Counted from the first letter of the stretch, positions 1 to 7,941 are shown. The stretch is DNA of 18,491 nt from Syntrophomonadaceae bacterium (GCA_007131435.1 SLQM01000249.1:1-18491), one strand, 5' to 3'. Numbers and translations: made by a program. Notes: generated by a model not told the origin, from the letters alone.

Positions 1-178
1 AACCCCGCTGTGCCGTGGACCGTTGTTTTGAACTGTTCCCCCGAAAGGTGGGTACCCTCTCAGCTGTTTTACAGGTCCTCTTTACAAAGGCTGCTACGCC
101 GCAGCTGAAGGGCGGGTTCCCGTTGTAAAAGTGTTAGCTCAAAACTTATCGGTTGTCACGTACACCGCAGGGCTGGAG
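1..178 (-). ncRNA. ssrS: probable 6S RNA (ssrS/bsrA type), 3' end at window edge
   Basis: 6S RNA mimics an open promoter and sequesters sigma-A RNA polymerase. Read on the minus strand, the segment folds into a long interrupted closing stem. CCCTGC (167-172) pairs with GCGGGG (3-8), ACCG (150-153) with CGGT (19-22), and GTTTTGA (139-145) with TCAAAAC (25-31). Inside this are a large internal bubble and an apical arm in which CAGCTG (102-107) pairs with CAGCTG (61-66). A long rod with a central bubble is the 6S architecture. The position just downstream of aspS matches bsrA in Bacillus subtilis (known synteny). No ORF here looks real. The 5' end is placed downstream of an AT-rich TTAATA-like -10 near 181-188, which is weak. 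The terminator would lie outside the window. Alternative: another structured RNA or an aspS 3' UTR element. Confidence 0.7.
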
Positions 179-248
179 CCTTTATTAACTTCCTGTTTCA
201 AGAAAAGCATAGCACAAAAATGGCCCAAAAGCAAGATTATGTTGACTA

Positions 249-3200
249 TCAGGACTTCTCATCCAGGGGCTGAAGGTCAATTTTTAGCTCATCAAGTTGC
301 GCCAGATCTACAGATGCCGGCGCACCGGTCATCAGGCAGCTGGCAGCGGCTGTTTTAGGAAATGGAATTACCTGGCGAATGGATTCATCACCGGTTAAAA
401 GGGCAATCATCCGATCAAGCCCCAGGGCAATACCCCCGTGCGGAGGTGCACCGAAGGAAAGCGCATCCAGCAAAAACCCAAACTTTTCACGACTTTCCTC
501 GTCAGTTAAACCAAGCAGTTTAAATATTCTTGCCTGGGTTTCACTATCATGGATACGGGTGCTGCCACCGCCTATCTCTACCCCATTAAGAACCAGGTCA
601 TAAGCCTGTGCCCTCACTGAAAGAGGATCTTTTTCCAGCAACTGCAGGTCTTCCAACCTGGGTGCTGTAAAGGGGTGGTGATCTGAATCATAGCGCTCTT
701 CATTTTCGTTGTAGTGGAATAAGGGAAAATCTACTACCCATAAAAAATGTGGATCGGCAGACTTCTCCTCCGGCGCCAATGCTAGCCTTAAATGCCCAAG
801 CACCTGGCAGGTTGTTTCCCAGTTATCGGCTACAAACAGCACCAAATCGCCTGGAGCAGCTTTCATTTTGCGGTTAATCTCCTGGAGCAGGTCCGGCTCA
901 AAAAATTTGCTGATTGGCGAACGCCAACCGGAATCCTCAACAAATGCCCAGGCCAGGCCTTTTGCGCCAAGCCTGCGGGCAAACAGGGTATAATCATCAA
1001 GTTCTTTGCGGCTCATTTTTTTCCCGCCCTTAACACAAAGCCCCTTCACAGCTCCTCCCCCATCTAGAGCAGAGGTGAAAACTTTAAAACTGCTTTTTAC
1101 AGCCAGATCACCTAAATCAATTAGCTCCATGCCAAAACGCATGTCAGGTTTGTCCGAGCCATAGCGGTTCATCGCTTCCTTGTAGGGCATGCGCAGAAAA
1201 GGCTTTTTAATCTCTATGTTATGGATCTCTTTCCAAAGCTTTGCTACCAACCCTTCCAACAGGGCAAAAAGGTTTTCAGGGCCAAAGAAAGAAGTTTCAA
1301 TATCAACCTGGGTAAACTCCGGCTGCCGGTCCGCCCTCAAATCTTCATCACGAAAGCAGCGCACAATTTGAAAATAGCGCTCTATTCCACTAACCATAAG
1401 CAGCTGTTTAAAGAGCTGTGGAGACTGCGGCAGAGCATAAAACGAACCCTGGTGCAGGCGGCTGGGCACGAGAAAATCTCTTGCCCCTTCAGGTGTGCTG
1501 CGGGTCAGCATGGGCGTCTCAACTTCCAGGAAGTCAAAGCGATCCATGTAGTCACGAACCAGTTTAACTGCCCTGTGTCGCAGTTTCAACCTTTCCAGCA
1601 TTTCAGGCCTGCGCAGATCAAGGAAACGATAACGCAAACGCAGGTTTTCATCAACATTTAGATCATCTTCAATATAGAAAGGAGGGGTTTTCGATTTGTT
1701 CAAAATTTCCATTCTTGCAACCCGCATTTCAACATCGCCAGTTGGCAGCGCCGGGTTAATGTTATCTTCTGCCCTGCGCACTACCTCTCCCTCAACAGCT
1801 ATAACATATTCACTGCGCAGGCTTTCTGCATCCCGGAACATCTTAACTCCCAGCTGTTGATCGAAGACCAGCTGCATTAAACCGCTGCGATCTCTTAGAT
1901 CAATGAATATTAATCCACCGTGATCACGGCGCTTGCCTACCCAACCAGCCAGTTTAACAGTTGAACCAACATGGCTGGCATTCATGGCACCGCAATAATG
2001 GGTTTTGTGTACCGGCTTGCCCCGTTCGGGCAGCTTAATTTCAGATAAGCCTTCACCGGCGGCATGGCACTCGGATTGGTCAGCCCTTTCAATTAAGAAA
2101 GCGGCAAGTTGATTGCGGGCAATTTCTATTTGCTCTCCACTTTCCATGTCACGAAGTGTAACCAGGCCTTTTTCTATTTCATCTGCGCCAATAATAATCA
2201 CGTATTTATAATCACTTCGTCCCGCATATTTCATCTGGGCCTTTAAACTGCGCTCCAGCATCTCAGTTTCTGCAGCAATACCCTCGCTGCGCAGATCGGC
2301 AGCCAATAACAGGAGCTCCCCCTCCAGCCCTTCTCCGGCTGCGGCAATGTAAACTGCATAATCGGATGCCCTATCCTGCTTCTGCCAATCCATGGTCATT
2401 AAAATTCTTTCAACCCCAAAAGCTACCCCGACTCCAGGGGTATGGGGTCCCCCACAATGCTCTACAAGATAATCGTAACGACCGCCCCCGCAAAGCGAAG
2501 CCTGGGCGCCAATTCCTCCGGCAACTATTTCAAAGGCAGTTCTTGTATAATAATCCAAACCGCGTACCAGGCGGCTGTTCAGGTGATAGGGGATACTCAG
2601 TTTATTGAGCAAAGACTTAACAGTTTCAAAGTGTCGATCACAATCAGGGCAGAGATGGTCAGTCATCCGGGGAGCAGCTTCTACCCCGGCCTGGCACCCT
2701 TCCGATTTACAGTCCAATACACGCATCGGATTATTATGATAACGTTTGATACAGTCATCGCAAAGATCACCTTCAATACTTTCTAAATATGGGGCAAGGG
2801 CATCACGAAAATCGGGGCGGCATACCGGGCATCCCACACTGTTAAGCTCGATAGATAAGTTGTCAATCTTGAGGGACTGAAAGAAATGATAGCAGAATGA
2901 AATTATTTCTGTATCCGCTGCTGCATGGGCAGCTCCGAATATTTCCAGCCCAAACTGGTGAAACTGGCGATAGCGGCCGGCCTGAGGACGGTCGTAACGA
3001 AACATGGGGCCGTTATACCATAGTTTAACCGGCTGAGGTTTTTCTTTCAGGTTATTTTCCAGATACGCCCTGGCTACAGCAGCTGTCAATTCAGGACGGA
3101 GAGTTAAATCACGACCGCTGCGATCTTTGAAAGAATACATTTCCTTGGATACTATATCACTATCTTCACCAACAGAACGTATAAATAGTTCAGTTTGTTC

Positions 3201-3332
3201 AAAGATAGGAGTGCGTATTTCTCCAAAACCATATAAGCGGCAGAAATTGCTGTACCTTTCCTCTAAGTATTGCCATTTAGCTGCTTCGTCTGGTAATATG
3301 TCACGTGTTCCGCGTGGTGCCTTGTAATTCAT
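249..3332 (-). CDS. hisS-aspS: fused histidyl-tRNA synthetase / aspartyl-tRNA synthetase
   Basis: One uninterrupted 1027-residue frame carries two class II synthetases. Residues 1-416 are HisRS: PRGTRDILP near the start, motif 2 around 109-131 (MFRYDRPQAGRYRQFHQFG), the HisRS signature LVRGLDYYTRTAFEI (255-269), a Cys-rich insertion (168-231) as in many Firmicute HisRS, motif 3 GVGVAFGVERI (300-310), then the anticodon-binding domain. About 25 linker residues follow. Residues 442-1027 are bacterial-type AspRS: anticodon OB-fold with GWVGKRRDHGG (463-473), motif 2 FRDEDLRADRQPEFTQ (660-675), GAD insertion domain, and motif 3 GLDRMIALL (971-979). Each half has its family's normal length. The junction (about 2006-2084) has no stop and no in-frame ATG/GTG/TTG before His445-Tyr446, so a separate AspRS start is not apparent. 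The ATG at 3332 has a GAGGAG site 7 bases upstream. It lies 24 bases after dtd, probably in one rel-dtd-hisS-aspS operon. An assembly or base-call error removing a stop cannot be excluded. Confidence 0.93.
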   Translation of the reverse strand: MNYKAPRGTRDILPDEAAKWQYLEERYSNFCRLYGFGEIRTPIFEQTELFIRSVGEDSDIVSKEMYSFKDRSGRDLTLRPELTAAVARAYLENNLKEKPQPVKLWYNGPMFRYDRPQAGRYRQFHQFGLEIFGAAHAAADTEIISFCYHFFQSLKIDNLSIELNSVGCPVCRPDFRDALAPYLESIEGDLCDDCIKRYHNNPMRVLDCKSEGCQAGVEAAPRMTDHLCPDCDRHFETVKSLLNKLSIPYHLNSRLVRGLDYYTRTAFEIVAGGIGAQASLCGGGRYDYLVEHCGGPHTPGVGVAFGVERILMTMDWQKQDRASDYAVYIAAAGEGLEGELLLLAADLRSEGIAAETEMLERSLKAQMKYAGRSDYKYVIIIGADEIEKGLVTLRDMESGEQIEIARNQLAAFLIERADQSECHAAGEGLSEIKLPERGKPVHKTHYCGAMNASHVGSTVKLAGWVGKRRDHGGLIFIDLRDRSGLMQLVFDQQLGVKMFRDAESLRSEYVIAVEGEVVRRAEDNINPALPTGDVEMRVARMEILNKSKTPPFYIEDDLNVDENLRLRYRFLDLRRPEMLERLKLRHRAVKLVRDYMDRFDFLEVETPMLTRSTPEGARDFLVPSRLHQGSFYALPQSPQLFKQLLMVSGIERYFQIVRCFRDEDLRADRQPEFTQVDIETSFFGPENLFALLEGLVAKLWKEIHNIEIKKPFLRMPYKEAMNRYGSDKPDMRFGMELIDLGDLAVKSSFKVFTSALDGGGAVKGLCVKGGKKMSRKELDDYTLFARRLGAKGLAWAFVEDSGWRSPISKFFEPDLLQEINRKMKAAPGDLVLFVADNWETTCQVLGHLRLALAPEEKSADPHFLWVVDFPLFHYNENEERYDSDHHPFTAPRLEDLQLLEKDPLSVRAQAYDLVLNGVEIGGGSTRIHDSETQARIFKLLGLTDEESREKFGFLLDALSFGAPPHGGIALGLDRMIALLTGDESIRQVIPFPKTAAASCLMTGAPASVDLAQLDELKIDLQPLDEKS

Positions 3333-3356
3333 CTTGTTTCTCCTCTCAGTCCTAAG

Positions 3357-3806
3357 CTAAAAAAACTTTTTACTATCAAGTAGTATAGTAACAGGCCCGT
3401 CATTGTCAACGTTGATACGCATTTGGGCCTGAAAAACTCCCTTTTCCACTATAATTCCCAGTTCTCGTAACTTTTCACAGAGAGAATCATAAAGAGCCTC
3501 GGCTTTGTCCGGTGGGGCAGCGTCGGAAAAACCGGGCCTACGGCCCTTTCGGCAATCCCCGTAAAGGGTAAATTGTGATATTGAGAGTATTTCTCCACTT
3601 ACGTCCCGCACAGACAGGTTCATCAAACCCTCTGCATCTTCAAAAATACGTAGCCCGGAAATCTTTCCTGCCAGGTAGTCGCTGTCTTTTTCTGTATCAT
3701 CCTGACCCACACCAAGAAATAACACCAGACCTTTATTTATTCTGCCGACAACTTCCCCATCTACTTCGACAAAAGCCTGGTTCACCCGCTGCACTACCGC
3801 CCGCAT
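3357..3806 (-). CDS. dtd: D-aminoacyl-tRNA deacylase
   Basis: This cytosolic homodimeric enzyme hydrolyses D-aminoacyl-tRNAs (and glycyl-tRNA-Ala), a proofreading role that fits its place between rel and the synthetase gene. The 149-residue length is typical. The start MRAVVQRVNQAFVEVDG, the active-site motif SQFTLYGDCRKGRRPGF and the Gly-cisPro motif NDGPVT near the C-terminus are all visible. The usual T/S-G-x-F motif reads KGVF here; that position is not known to me to be catalytic. The ATG at 3806 is preceded by AAAGGAGAATCATC, a good ribosome binding site. The gene lies 50 bases after rel and 24 before hisS-aspS with no terminator between them, so it is probably co-transcribed. Confidence 0.95.
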   Translation of the reverse strand: MRAVVQRVNQAFVEVDGEVVGRINKGLVLFLGVGQDDTEKDSDYLAGKISGLRIFEDAEGLMNLSVRDVSGEILSISQFTLYGDCRKGRRPGFSDAAPPDKAEALYDSLCEKLRELGIIVEKGVFQAQMRINVDNDGPVTILLDSKKFF

Positions 3807-3856
3807 GATGATTCTCCTTTTAAATCAAATGCAATTCTTTGATATTTTAGGTAAGA

Positions 3857-6040
3857 TTATCTATTTGAACCGTAAACATGACGCCGCACGCTGAACACAT
3901 CTTTTATCTTATTAATCTTATTCATGATCTGGTCAAGATGAACCTGATCCCTGACAACCAGGGTCAGGTGGATTGTTGCTTCACGGTTTTTATCTGCCCG
4001 GGCTGTAACTGCAGTTACCTCGATCCTGCTTTCATTTACAGCAGCCATTACATCGGCAAGCAGATTCTTCCGGTCATTTGCCTTAATTTCTATTTCTACG
4101 GGGTAATCGGCCCTGGCCTCCCCTGCCCAGCTTGCATCCATCAACCGGCTGCTGTCTCCTTTAAAGTGCTTCAGGTTGGGACAATCTGCCCTGTGGATGG
4201 AAACTCCCCTTCCCCGGGTCACCAGGCCTTTTATAACATCCCCGGGTACCGGGTTGCAGCACCTGGCGATGCGCATTAAAAGGTTATCAACACCTTCAAT
4301 AATTACACCGGTGTAGTCTTGCTTCCTCGGCCTTGTCTGCTTGATTTCAGGATGATCTTCCTTTATTTCATCTTTATGCTTACGGCTGTATTCCTCGCGC
4401 ATGCGGCTGATTACCTGGTGAACCGAGACACCACCATAACCAATAGCTGCATACAGGTCTTCTACAGCTAATATATTAAAGGATTTACCAACATCTTCCA
4501 ACAAATCGTGCTTCAACAATATGCGCTGTTCAACATTAATCCTGCGGATTTCTCTCTCTAACATTTCGCGGCCTTTTTCAACATTCTCTTCCCGTCGCTC
4601 TTTTTTAAACCAGGTGCGGATTTTATTTTTAGCATGTGATGTTTTAACCAGTTTCAGCCAGTCACGGCTGGGTGAACCATGCTTGGAGGTTACTACTTCT
4701 ACCATGTCACCAGTCTGCAGCTGGTAATCAAGAGGGACCAGGCGTCCATTAACCCGGGCTCCGGTACAGCGGTTTCCAATATCAGTATGTATTTTATAAG
4801 CAAAATCTAAAGTTACCGAGCCTGCCGGTAAATCTATAACATCGCCCTTGGGCGTAAAAACAAAAACTTCATCGGTAAAAAGATCGCCCTTCAGGTCTTT
4901 GATAAAATCACGGGCATCACGATAATCATGCTGCCATTCGAGAAGCTGGCGAAGCCAGGTCAGTTTATCATCAATCTCCTCCCTGTCACTAACCTTTTCC
5001 TTGTAACGCCAGTGGGCAGCAATACCGTATTCAGCAGTCCTGTGCATATCCCAGGTTCTGATCTGGATTTCTGCCAGCTCATTTTCTGCTGCAAAAACAG
5101 TGGTATGAAGGGATTGGTACATGTTAGGTTTAGGCATGGCGATAAAATCTTTAAATCGCCCTGGTATCGGTTTCCAAATGGTATGAACAATGCCCAGGGT
5201 GTGATAACAGTCTTTAACGGTATCAACTATGATCCTGACCGCTGTCAGGTCATATATTTCATTTAAGTCCTTGCCCTGGGTTTTCATTTTATTGTAGATG
5301 CTGTATAAGTGCTTGGGGCGCCCCTGGATTTCGGCTTCAATTGAGGCTTCTGAAAGGTAATCCTGCAGGATCCAGATTATCTTGTTGATAAACTTTTCCC
5401 TTTCTCTTCTTTTCTTTGCCAGTTTTTCAACGAGTTGGAAATATTCTTCGGGCTGCATATAGCGAAAAGCGAGGTCTTCAAGCTCCCATTTAATCATGTA
5501 AATACCAAGGCGATGGGCCAGGGGGGCATATATTTCAAGTGTTTCACGGGCTATCTCTTTCTGTTTATATGTGTTCAGGTAGCGAAGGGTCCGGAGGTTA
5601 TGTGTCCGGTCGGCCAGTTTAATCAGAACCACACGGATGTCCTGGGCCATGGCGATAAACATTTTACGTAAAGTTTCTGCCTGCTGCTCTTCTTTAGAGG
5701 TAAAATCAAGACGGCTAAGCTTGGTAACGCCATCCACCAGGGCAGCCACTTCATTGCCGAACTCTTCGCGAATATCATCAAGGGTTAAATCGGTATCTTC
5801 TACCACATCATGTAAAAGCCCGGCAATAATGGTTACCAGGTCAAGTTCAAGCTCTGTAAGAATCATGGCCACGCCCAGCGGGTGACTGATATATGACTCT
5901 CCCGATTCCCGCATTTGACCGGAATGGGCTTTCAGTGAATAGGCATAAGCCTTTTCGACCAGCGCCCAGTCATCCAGGTTGGGATAATAGCTCTGGAACA
6001 TTTTTTTCAGGTCACTGATCTTTTTTTCTTTAACAACCAT
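3857..6040 (-). CDS. rel: bifunctional (p)ppGpp synthetase/hydrolase Rel
   Basis: Rel makes and degrades the stringent-response alarmone on stalled ribosomes. In the 730-residue frame beginning at 6049, the N-terminal HD hydrolase is intact (His56, His80-Asp81, Glu84-Asp85, NLRTL from 151). The synthetase domain (about 240-350) has RFKDFIAMPKPNMYQSLHT and EIQIRT. The RFKD form of the RxKD motif is the one associated with bifunctional Rel rather than monofunctional RelA. TGS (about 392-455), a CCNPVPGD zinc-finger-like segment (597-604) and a C-terminal ACT domain (about 650-725) follow. I choose the ATG at 6040 (727 aa) because GGGGTG sits 6 bases upstream of it. The GTG at 6049 would include that site and has no good site of its own. 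First gene of the rel-dtd-hisS-aspS operon. The insertion sequence starts 90 bases upstream, leaving the predicted promoter intact. Confidence 0.96.
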   Translation of the reverse strand: MVVKEKKISDLKKMFQSYYPNLDDWALVEKAYAYSLKAHSGQMRESGESYISHPLGVAMILTELELDLVTIIAGLLHDVVEDTDLTLDDIREEFGNEVAALVDGVTKLSRLDFTSKEEQQAETLRKMFIAMAQDIRVVLIKLADRTHNLRTLRYLNTYKQKEIARETLEIYAPLAHRLGIYMIKWELEDLAFRYMQPEEYFQLVEKLAKKRREREKFINKIIWILQDYLSEASIEAEIQGRPKHLYSIYNKMKTQGKDLNEIYDLTAVRIIVDTVKDCYHTLGIVHTIWKPIPGRFKDFIAMPKPNMYQSLHTTVFAAENELAEIQIRTWDMHRTAEYGIAAHWRYKEKVSDREEIDDKLTWLRQLLEWQHDYRDARDFIKDLKGDLFTDEVFVFTPKGDVIDLPAGSVTLDFAYKIHTDIGNRCTGARVNGRLVPLDYQLQTGDMVEVVTSKHGSPSRDWLKLVKTSHAKNKIRTWFKKERREENVEKGREMLEREIRRINVEQRILLKHDLLEDVGKSFNILAVEDLYAAIGYGGVSVHQVISRMREEYSRKHKDEIKEDHPEIKQTRPRKQDYTGVIIEGVDNLLMRIARCCNPVPGDVIKGLVTRGRGVSIHRADCPNLKHFKGDSSRLMDASWAGEARADYPVEIEIKANDRKNLLADVMAAVNESRIEVTAVTARADKNREATIHLTLVVRDQVHLDQIMNKINKIKDVFSVRRHVYGSNR

Positions 6041-6067
6041 TTCCGGCACCCCGAAATTAATCTTGGC

Positions 6068-6096
6068 ATTATAGCAGATATTAACTATAATACTAA
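6068..6096 (-). promoter_or_regulatory. predicted sigma-A promoter of rel
   Basis: On the minus strand TATAAT (6068-6073) is a perfect -10. It lies 17 bases from a weak -35, TTAGTA (6091-6096). Transcription would start about 20 bases before the coding region. The promoter is wholly outside the insertion sequence. No T-box or other leader structure fits in so short a leader. Confidence 0.5.
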
Positions 6097-6130
6097 AAAT
6101 CAGCGCTAAATTCTATCATTAATTAAAGTA

Positions 6131-6143
6131 AGCCATTTGCGAT
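6131..6143 (+). repeat. left terminal inverted repeat of the IS
   Basis: AGCCATTTGCGAT is the exact reverse complement of 7876-7888. The match stops at both edges: the next bases outward (A and C) and inward (G and G) do not pair. Confidence 0.75.
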
Positions 6144-6293
6144 GTAGTAAATTTTTTTAAATAAAAGCAGTAAGCACCTGACGGCAACGAACCAATGGGC
6201 AACATTTACCCATTTTTAAGGCCATGGTCATAATGATTGGCACTGTCGGCAAATATAATACCGTATTTTTCGACACTACTCCCCTGCTATTGT

Positions 6294-6330
6294 TGGTTAA
6301 GAGTTGATTTTAATCAGGCAGTCTTAACCA
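6294..6330 (-). other. nested hairpin spanning the transposase stop codon
   Basis: TGGTTAAGA (6294-6302) pairs with TCTTAACCA (6322-6330), and within the loop TGATT pairs with AATCA. The TGA stop (6314-6316) lies inside. There is no U-tract after it on the minus strand, so it is not a standard intrinsic terminator. It may stabilise the transcript end or limit readthrough; this is inference. Confidence 0.4.
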
Positions 6331-7621
6331 GACTGCGTATTAAATCAGGTTTTTTCTCTTTAACCCTGCCAATGGCCATCGCAAGCATAATACACAGGGC
6401 CAGGGAACAGCGCACCTGCATCTTAAGCTGCCCCCGGATAAAGTGCTGCTCAAAGCCAAAGGAGACATCAAGCCTGCTGTTAACCCTTTCTACTGCAGTG
6501 CGTTTCTTGTACAGGTCTTGCCACTTGTAGCTGGACCGGGCCAGCGGCGTAAAAACCCTGCGTTCGGTGGCCAGGGGAATCCTGATGCTTGTTTTAACCG
6601 GACACTCTTTTTGGCCTTTACACTGGCGACCATAGTGCCTGGCCGGACAGCGGTATTTAAGAGTCTCTCTTTGTTGCTCAAAACCACCGAAAGCCATCTC
6701 TTTTAATTTTATATCCCGCGGACAACAGCAGGATACAGTGCCCCGGTAGTCATAAACGATGTTGCCAAAGCTTTTTAGCGGTTTGGTTTCTTCCCCATCA
6801 CGCCAGAGGTCTCTAATGTCGATGACCGGCTTAACCGCGTGCTCGTCCCAAAGCTTAGCAATCAGCTTGCCGTCATCATAGCCGCGGTCAGCCATAAAAT
6901 AGCCTGCTTCTTTTAAGATATGCGGCTTTGTTTCTGCTAAAGCTTCAACCATCAGGTGGGCCTGTGTAACCTCTGAACAGGAGGCTTTTGTAACCCTAAA
7001 AGCAACCGGCAGTTCGTAATCAGCGTCAACTAAAAGGTGCAGTTTGTAGCCAAACCAGGTCGCTACTTTCTCCCAAGGGGTACCGTTTTCGCTTTTCCCC
7101 TTGTATGTTTTGACCCCGTAGTCGGCATCTAAATCGCGGCGCCCGTCTTTTTTCTTTGCCTCGTTGCGACTGCGGGCATGGGTATTGATCGCTTTACCGT
7201 CTAAGGCCAGGTATTTACCAAAGCCAGGCAGCTGTTCGTAGCACTGGCCAACCAGGTTTTCAAAGATCTCATCAATTAGTTTTTGATGGCCAAAGAGCTT
7301 GTGCATAAACCGGCTGTAGACCGCAGGGGTGGGAACTTTGTCTTCAGCAAACCCACATATCCTGCGCAGCTGGTTGTTACGGGATAGCTCTCTTCTTAAA
7401 CTTTCAACGCTTAAGTGCTGGTAGACAACTCCGGCTAAGATGGAATTCCAGACTGCGCGTACCGGGTAATCGTCTCTGCCCTTGAATCTTTCGCGCTCTA
7501 AATGCTGCATCAGGTTCTCATCAGGCATATATGCTAAAACTAAACGCAGCCTTTCTAAGTCACCTAAAATTTCTAGCTCGGCCCACTCAAATATTTGTCT
7601 CTGTCGTGATATAATAGCCAT
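6314..7621 (-). CDS. IS transposase, DDE type
   Basis: This 435-residue protein would cut and join the IS ends. The likely catalytic triad is Asp141 (ALDGKAINT), Asp245 (FMADRGYDD) and Glu378 (KKRTAVERVNSRLD), the usual context of DDE residues in IS4/IS1182-like transposases. An N-terminal DUF772-like segment (about 50-115: YPVRAVWNSILAG, RICGF, PTPAVYSRFMHKL) precedes the core. Between Asp245 and Glu378 is a Cys-rich stretch (Cys298-300, 325, 334, 340) that could bind metal. The frame is uninterrupted, and the ATG at 7621 has a strong AAAGGAGGA site 7 bases upstream. It is the only gene in the element. The exact IS family is uncertain. Confidence 0.9.
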   Translation of the reverse strand: MAIISRQRQIFEWAELEILGDLERLRLVLAYMPDENLMQHLERERFKGRDDYPVRAVWNSILAGVVYQHLSVESLRRELSRNNQLRRICGFAEDKVPTPAVYSRFMHKLFGHQKLIDEIFENLVGQCYEQLPGFGKYLALDGKAINTHARSRNEAKKKDGRRDLDADYGVKTYKGKSENGTPWEKVATWFGYKLHLLVDADYELPVAFRVTKASCSEVTQAHLMVEALAETKPHILKEAGYFMADRGYDDGKLIAKLWDEHAVKPVIDIRDLWRDGEETKPLKSFGNIVYDYRGTVSCCCPRDIKLKEMAFGGFEQQRETLKYRCPARHYGRQCKGQKECPVKTSIRIPLATERRVFTPLARSSYKWQDLYKKRTAVERVNSRLDVSFGFEQHFIRGQLKMQVRCSLALCIMLAMAIGRVKEKKPDLIRSLVKTA

Positions 7622-7708
7622 GGGAAATCCTCCTTTGTCTTTTGTTTTTCGCTAAAAAACTATTTCGACATAAGGAGTTGATTTCCCTTTTTATTACTAG
7701 CCTTGAAT

Positions 7709-7737
7709 AATATACCAAATAGATCCGCTCTAGCCAA
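7709..7737 (-). promoter_or_regulatory. possible transposase promoter
   Basis: On the minus strand TTGGCT (7732-7737) and TATATT (7709-7714) are separated by 17 bases, about 85 bases upstream of the transposase ATG. Both boxes deviate from consensus, so expression would be modest. Confidence 0.35.
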
Positions 7738-7875
7738 TTTTCTGACAATGCCTGGGGTCAATAGCTGTATTTCAGCCGCCACAATAAACAGATAGCCTTA
7801 TTTCATCAACTAGCCATGGGGTAAAAGCTTTTTTCTCAGCACCTAAATGTGCTTATTTGTCAGGTGTTGTCAAAG

Positions 7876-7888
7876 ATCGCAAATGGCT
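7876..7888 (-). repeat. right terminal inverted repeat of the IS
   Basis: ATCGCAAATGGCT, the exact reverse complement of 6131-6143. It marks the boundary with the upstream region of the radical SAM gene that starts 68 bases on. Confidence 0.75.
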
Positions 7889-7909
7889 CATTATTAGATT
7901 AACCTGGTT

Positions 7910-7941
7910 TATAATTATATATAACCATTATAGTTATATAT
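7910..7941 (+). promoter_or_regulatory. AT-rich promoter and dyad upstream of the radical SAM maturase
   Basis: TATAAT (7910-7915) could be a -10, but no clear -35 lies 17 bases upstream, where the IS terminus falls. Directly downstream, ATATATAAC (7917-7925) and GTTATATAT (7933-7941) form a perfect 9-bp inverted repeat around a 7-base centre, ending 2 bases before the ribosome binding site. This could be an operator or an RNA hairpin that hides the site. Confidence 0.4.

Larger units (their letters stand above)
6131..7888 (-). mobile_element. insertion sequence, about 1758 bp, DDE transposase (IS1182/IS4-like)
   Basis: The ends are set by a perfect 13-bp inverted repeat, AGCCATTTGCGAT at 6131-6143 and ATCGCAAATGGCT at 7876-7888. 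These enclose one transposase gene and about 180 and 270 bases of non-coding sequence. An 8-bp subterminal repeat (CACCTGAC at 6175-6182, GTCAGGTG at 7859-7866) is also inverted, at unequal distance from the ends. I see no convincing target-site duplication: the left flank ends AAAGTA and the right flank begins CATTAT. The element sits between the divergent rel and radical SAM genes and disrupts no ORF. The transposase is full length, so the copy may be active. Family assignment comes from protein resemblance and size only. Confidence 0.75.
7622..7888. other. non-coding right end of the IS
   Basis: No credible ORF lies here. It holds the predicted transposase promoter (7709-7737), a hairpin (AGCAC/GTGCT, 7839-7854), a subterminal repeat and the right terminal repeat. 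The segment TTTCGACATAAGGAGTTGATTT (two parts: 7663-7670 and 7671-7684) resembles sequence just beyond the transposase stop (6268-6275 and 6298-6310), in the same orientation. Confidence 0.5.

Noticed and set aside
131..358. Plus-strand ORF of 75 codons at the left edge
   Set aside because: It lies across the predicted 6S RNA and antisense to the end of the AspRS half, and its product has no recognisable features.
2006..2084. Separate AspRS start inside the linker
   Set aside because: The only ATG in the linker is out of frame, the in-frame ATG (Met450) would cut into the conserved AspRS N-terminus, and neither has a ribosome site.
6194..6220. Hairpin AATGGG/CCCATT followed by TTTT on the plus strand as a terminator
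   Set aside because: No plus-strand gene lies upstream, the stem is only 6 bp with a 9-base loop, and it falls inside the IS.
6311..7674. Shorter IS boundary using the GAGTTGATTT direct repeats as target duplications
   Set aside because: No inverted repeats lie just inside these copies, the left one nearly abuts the stop codon, and the exact 13-bp inverted repeats further out define better ends.
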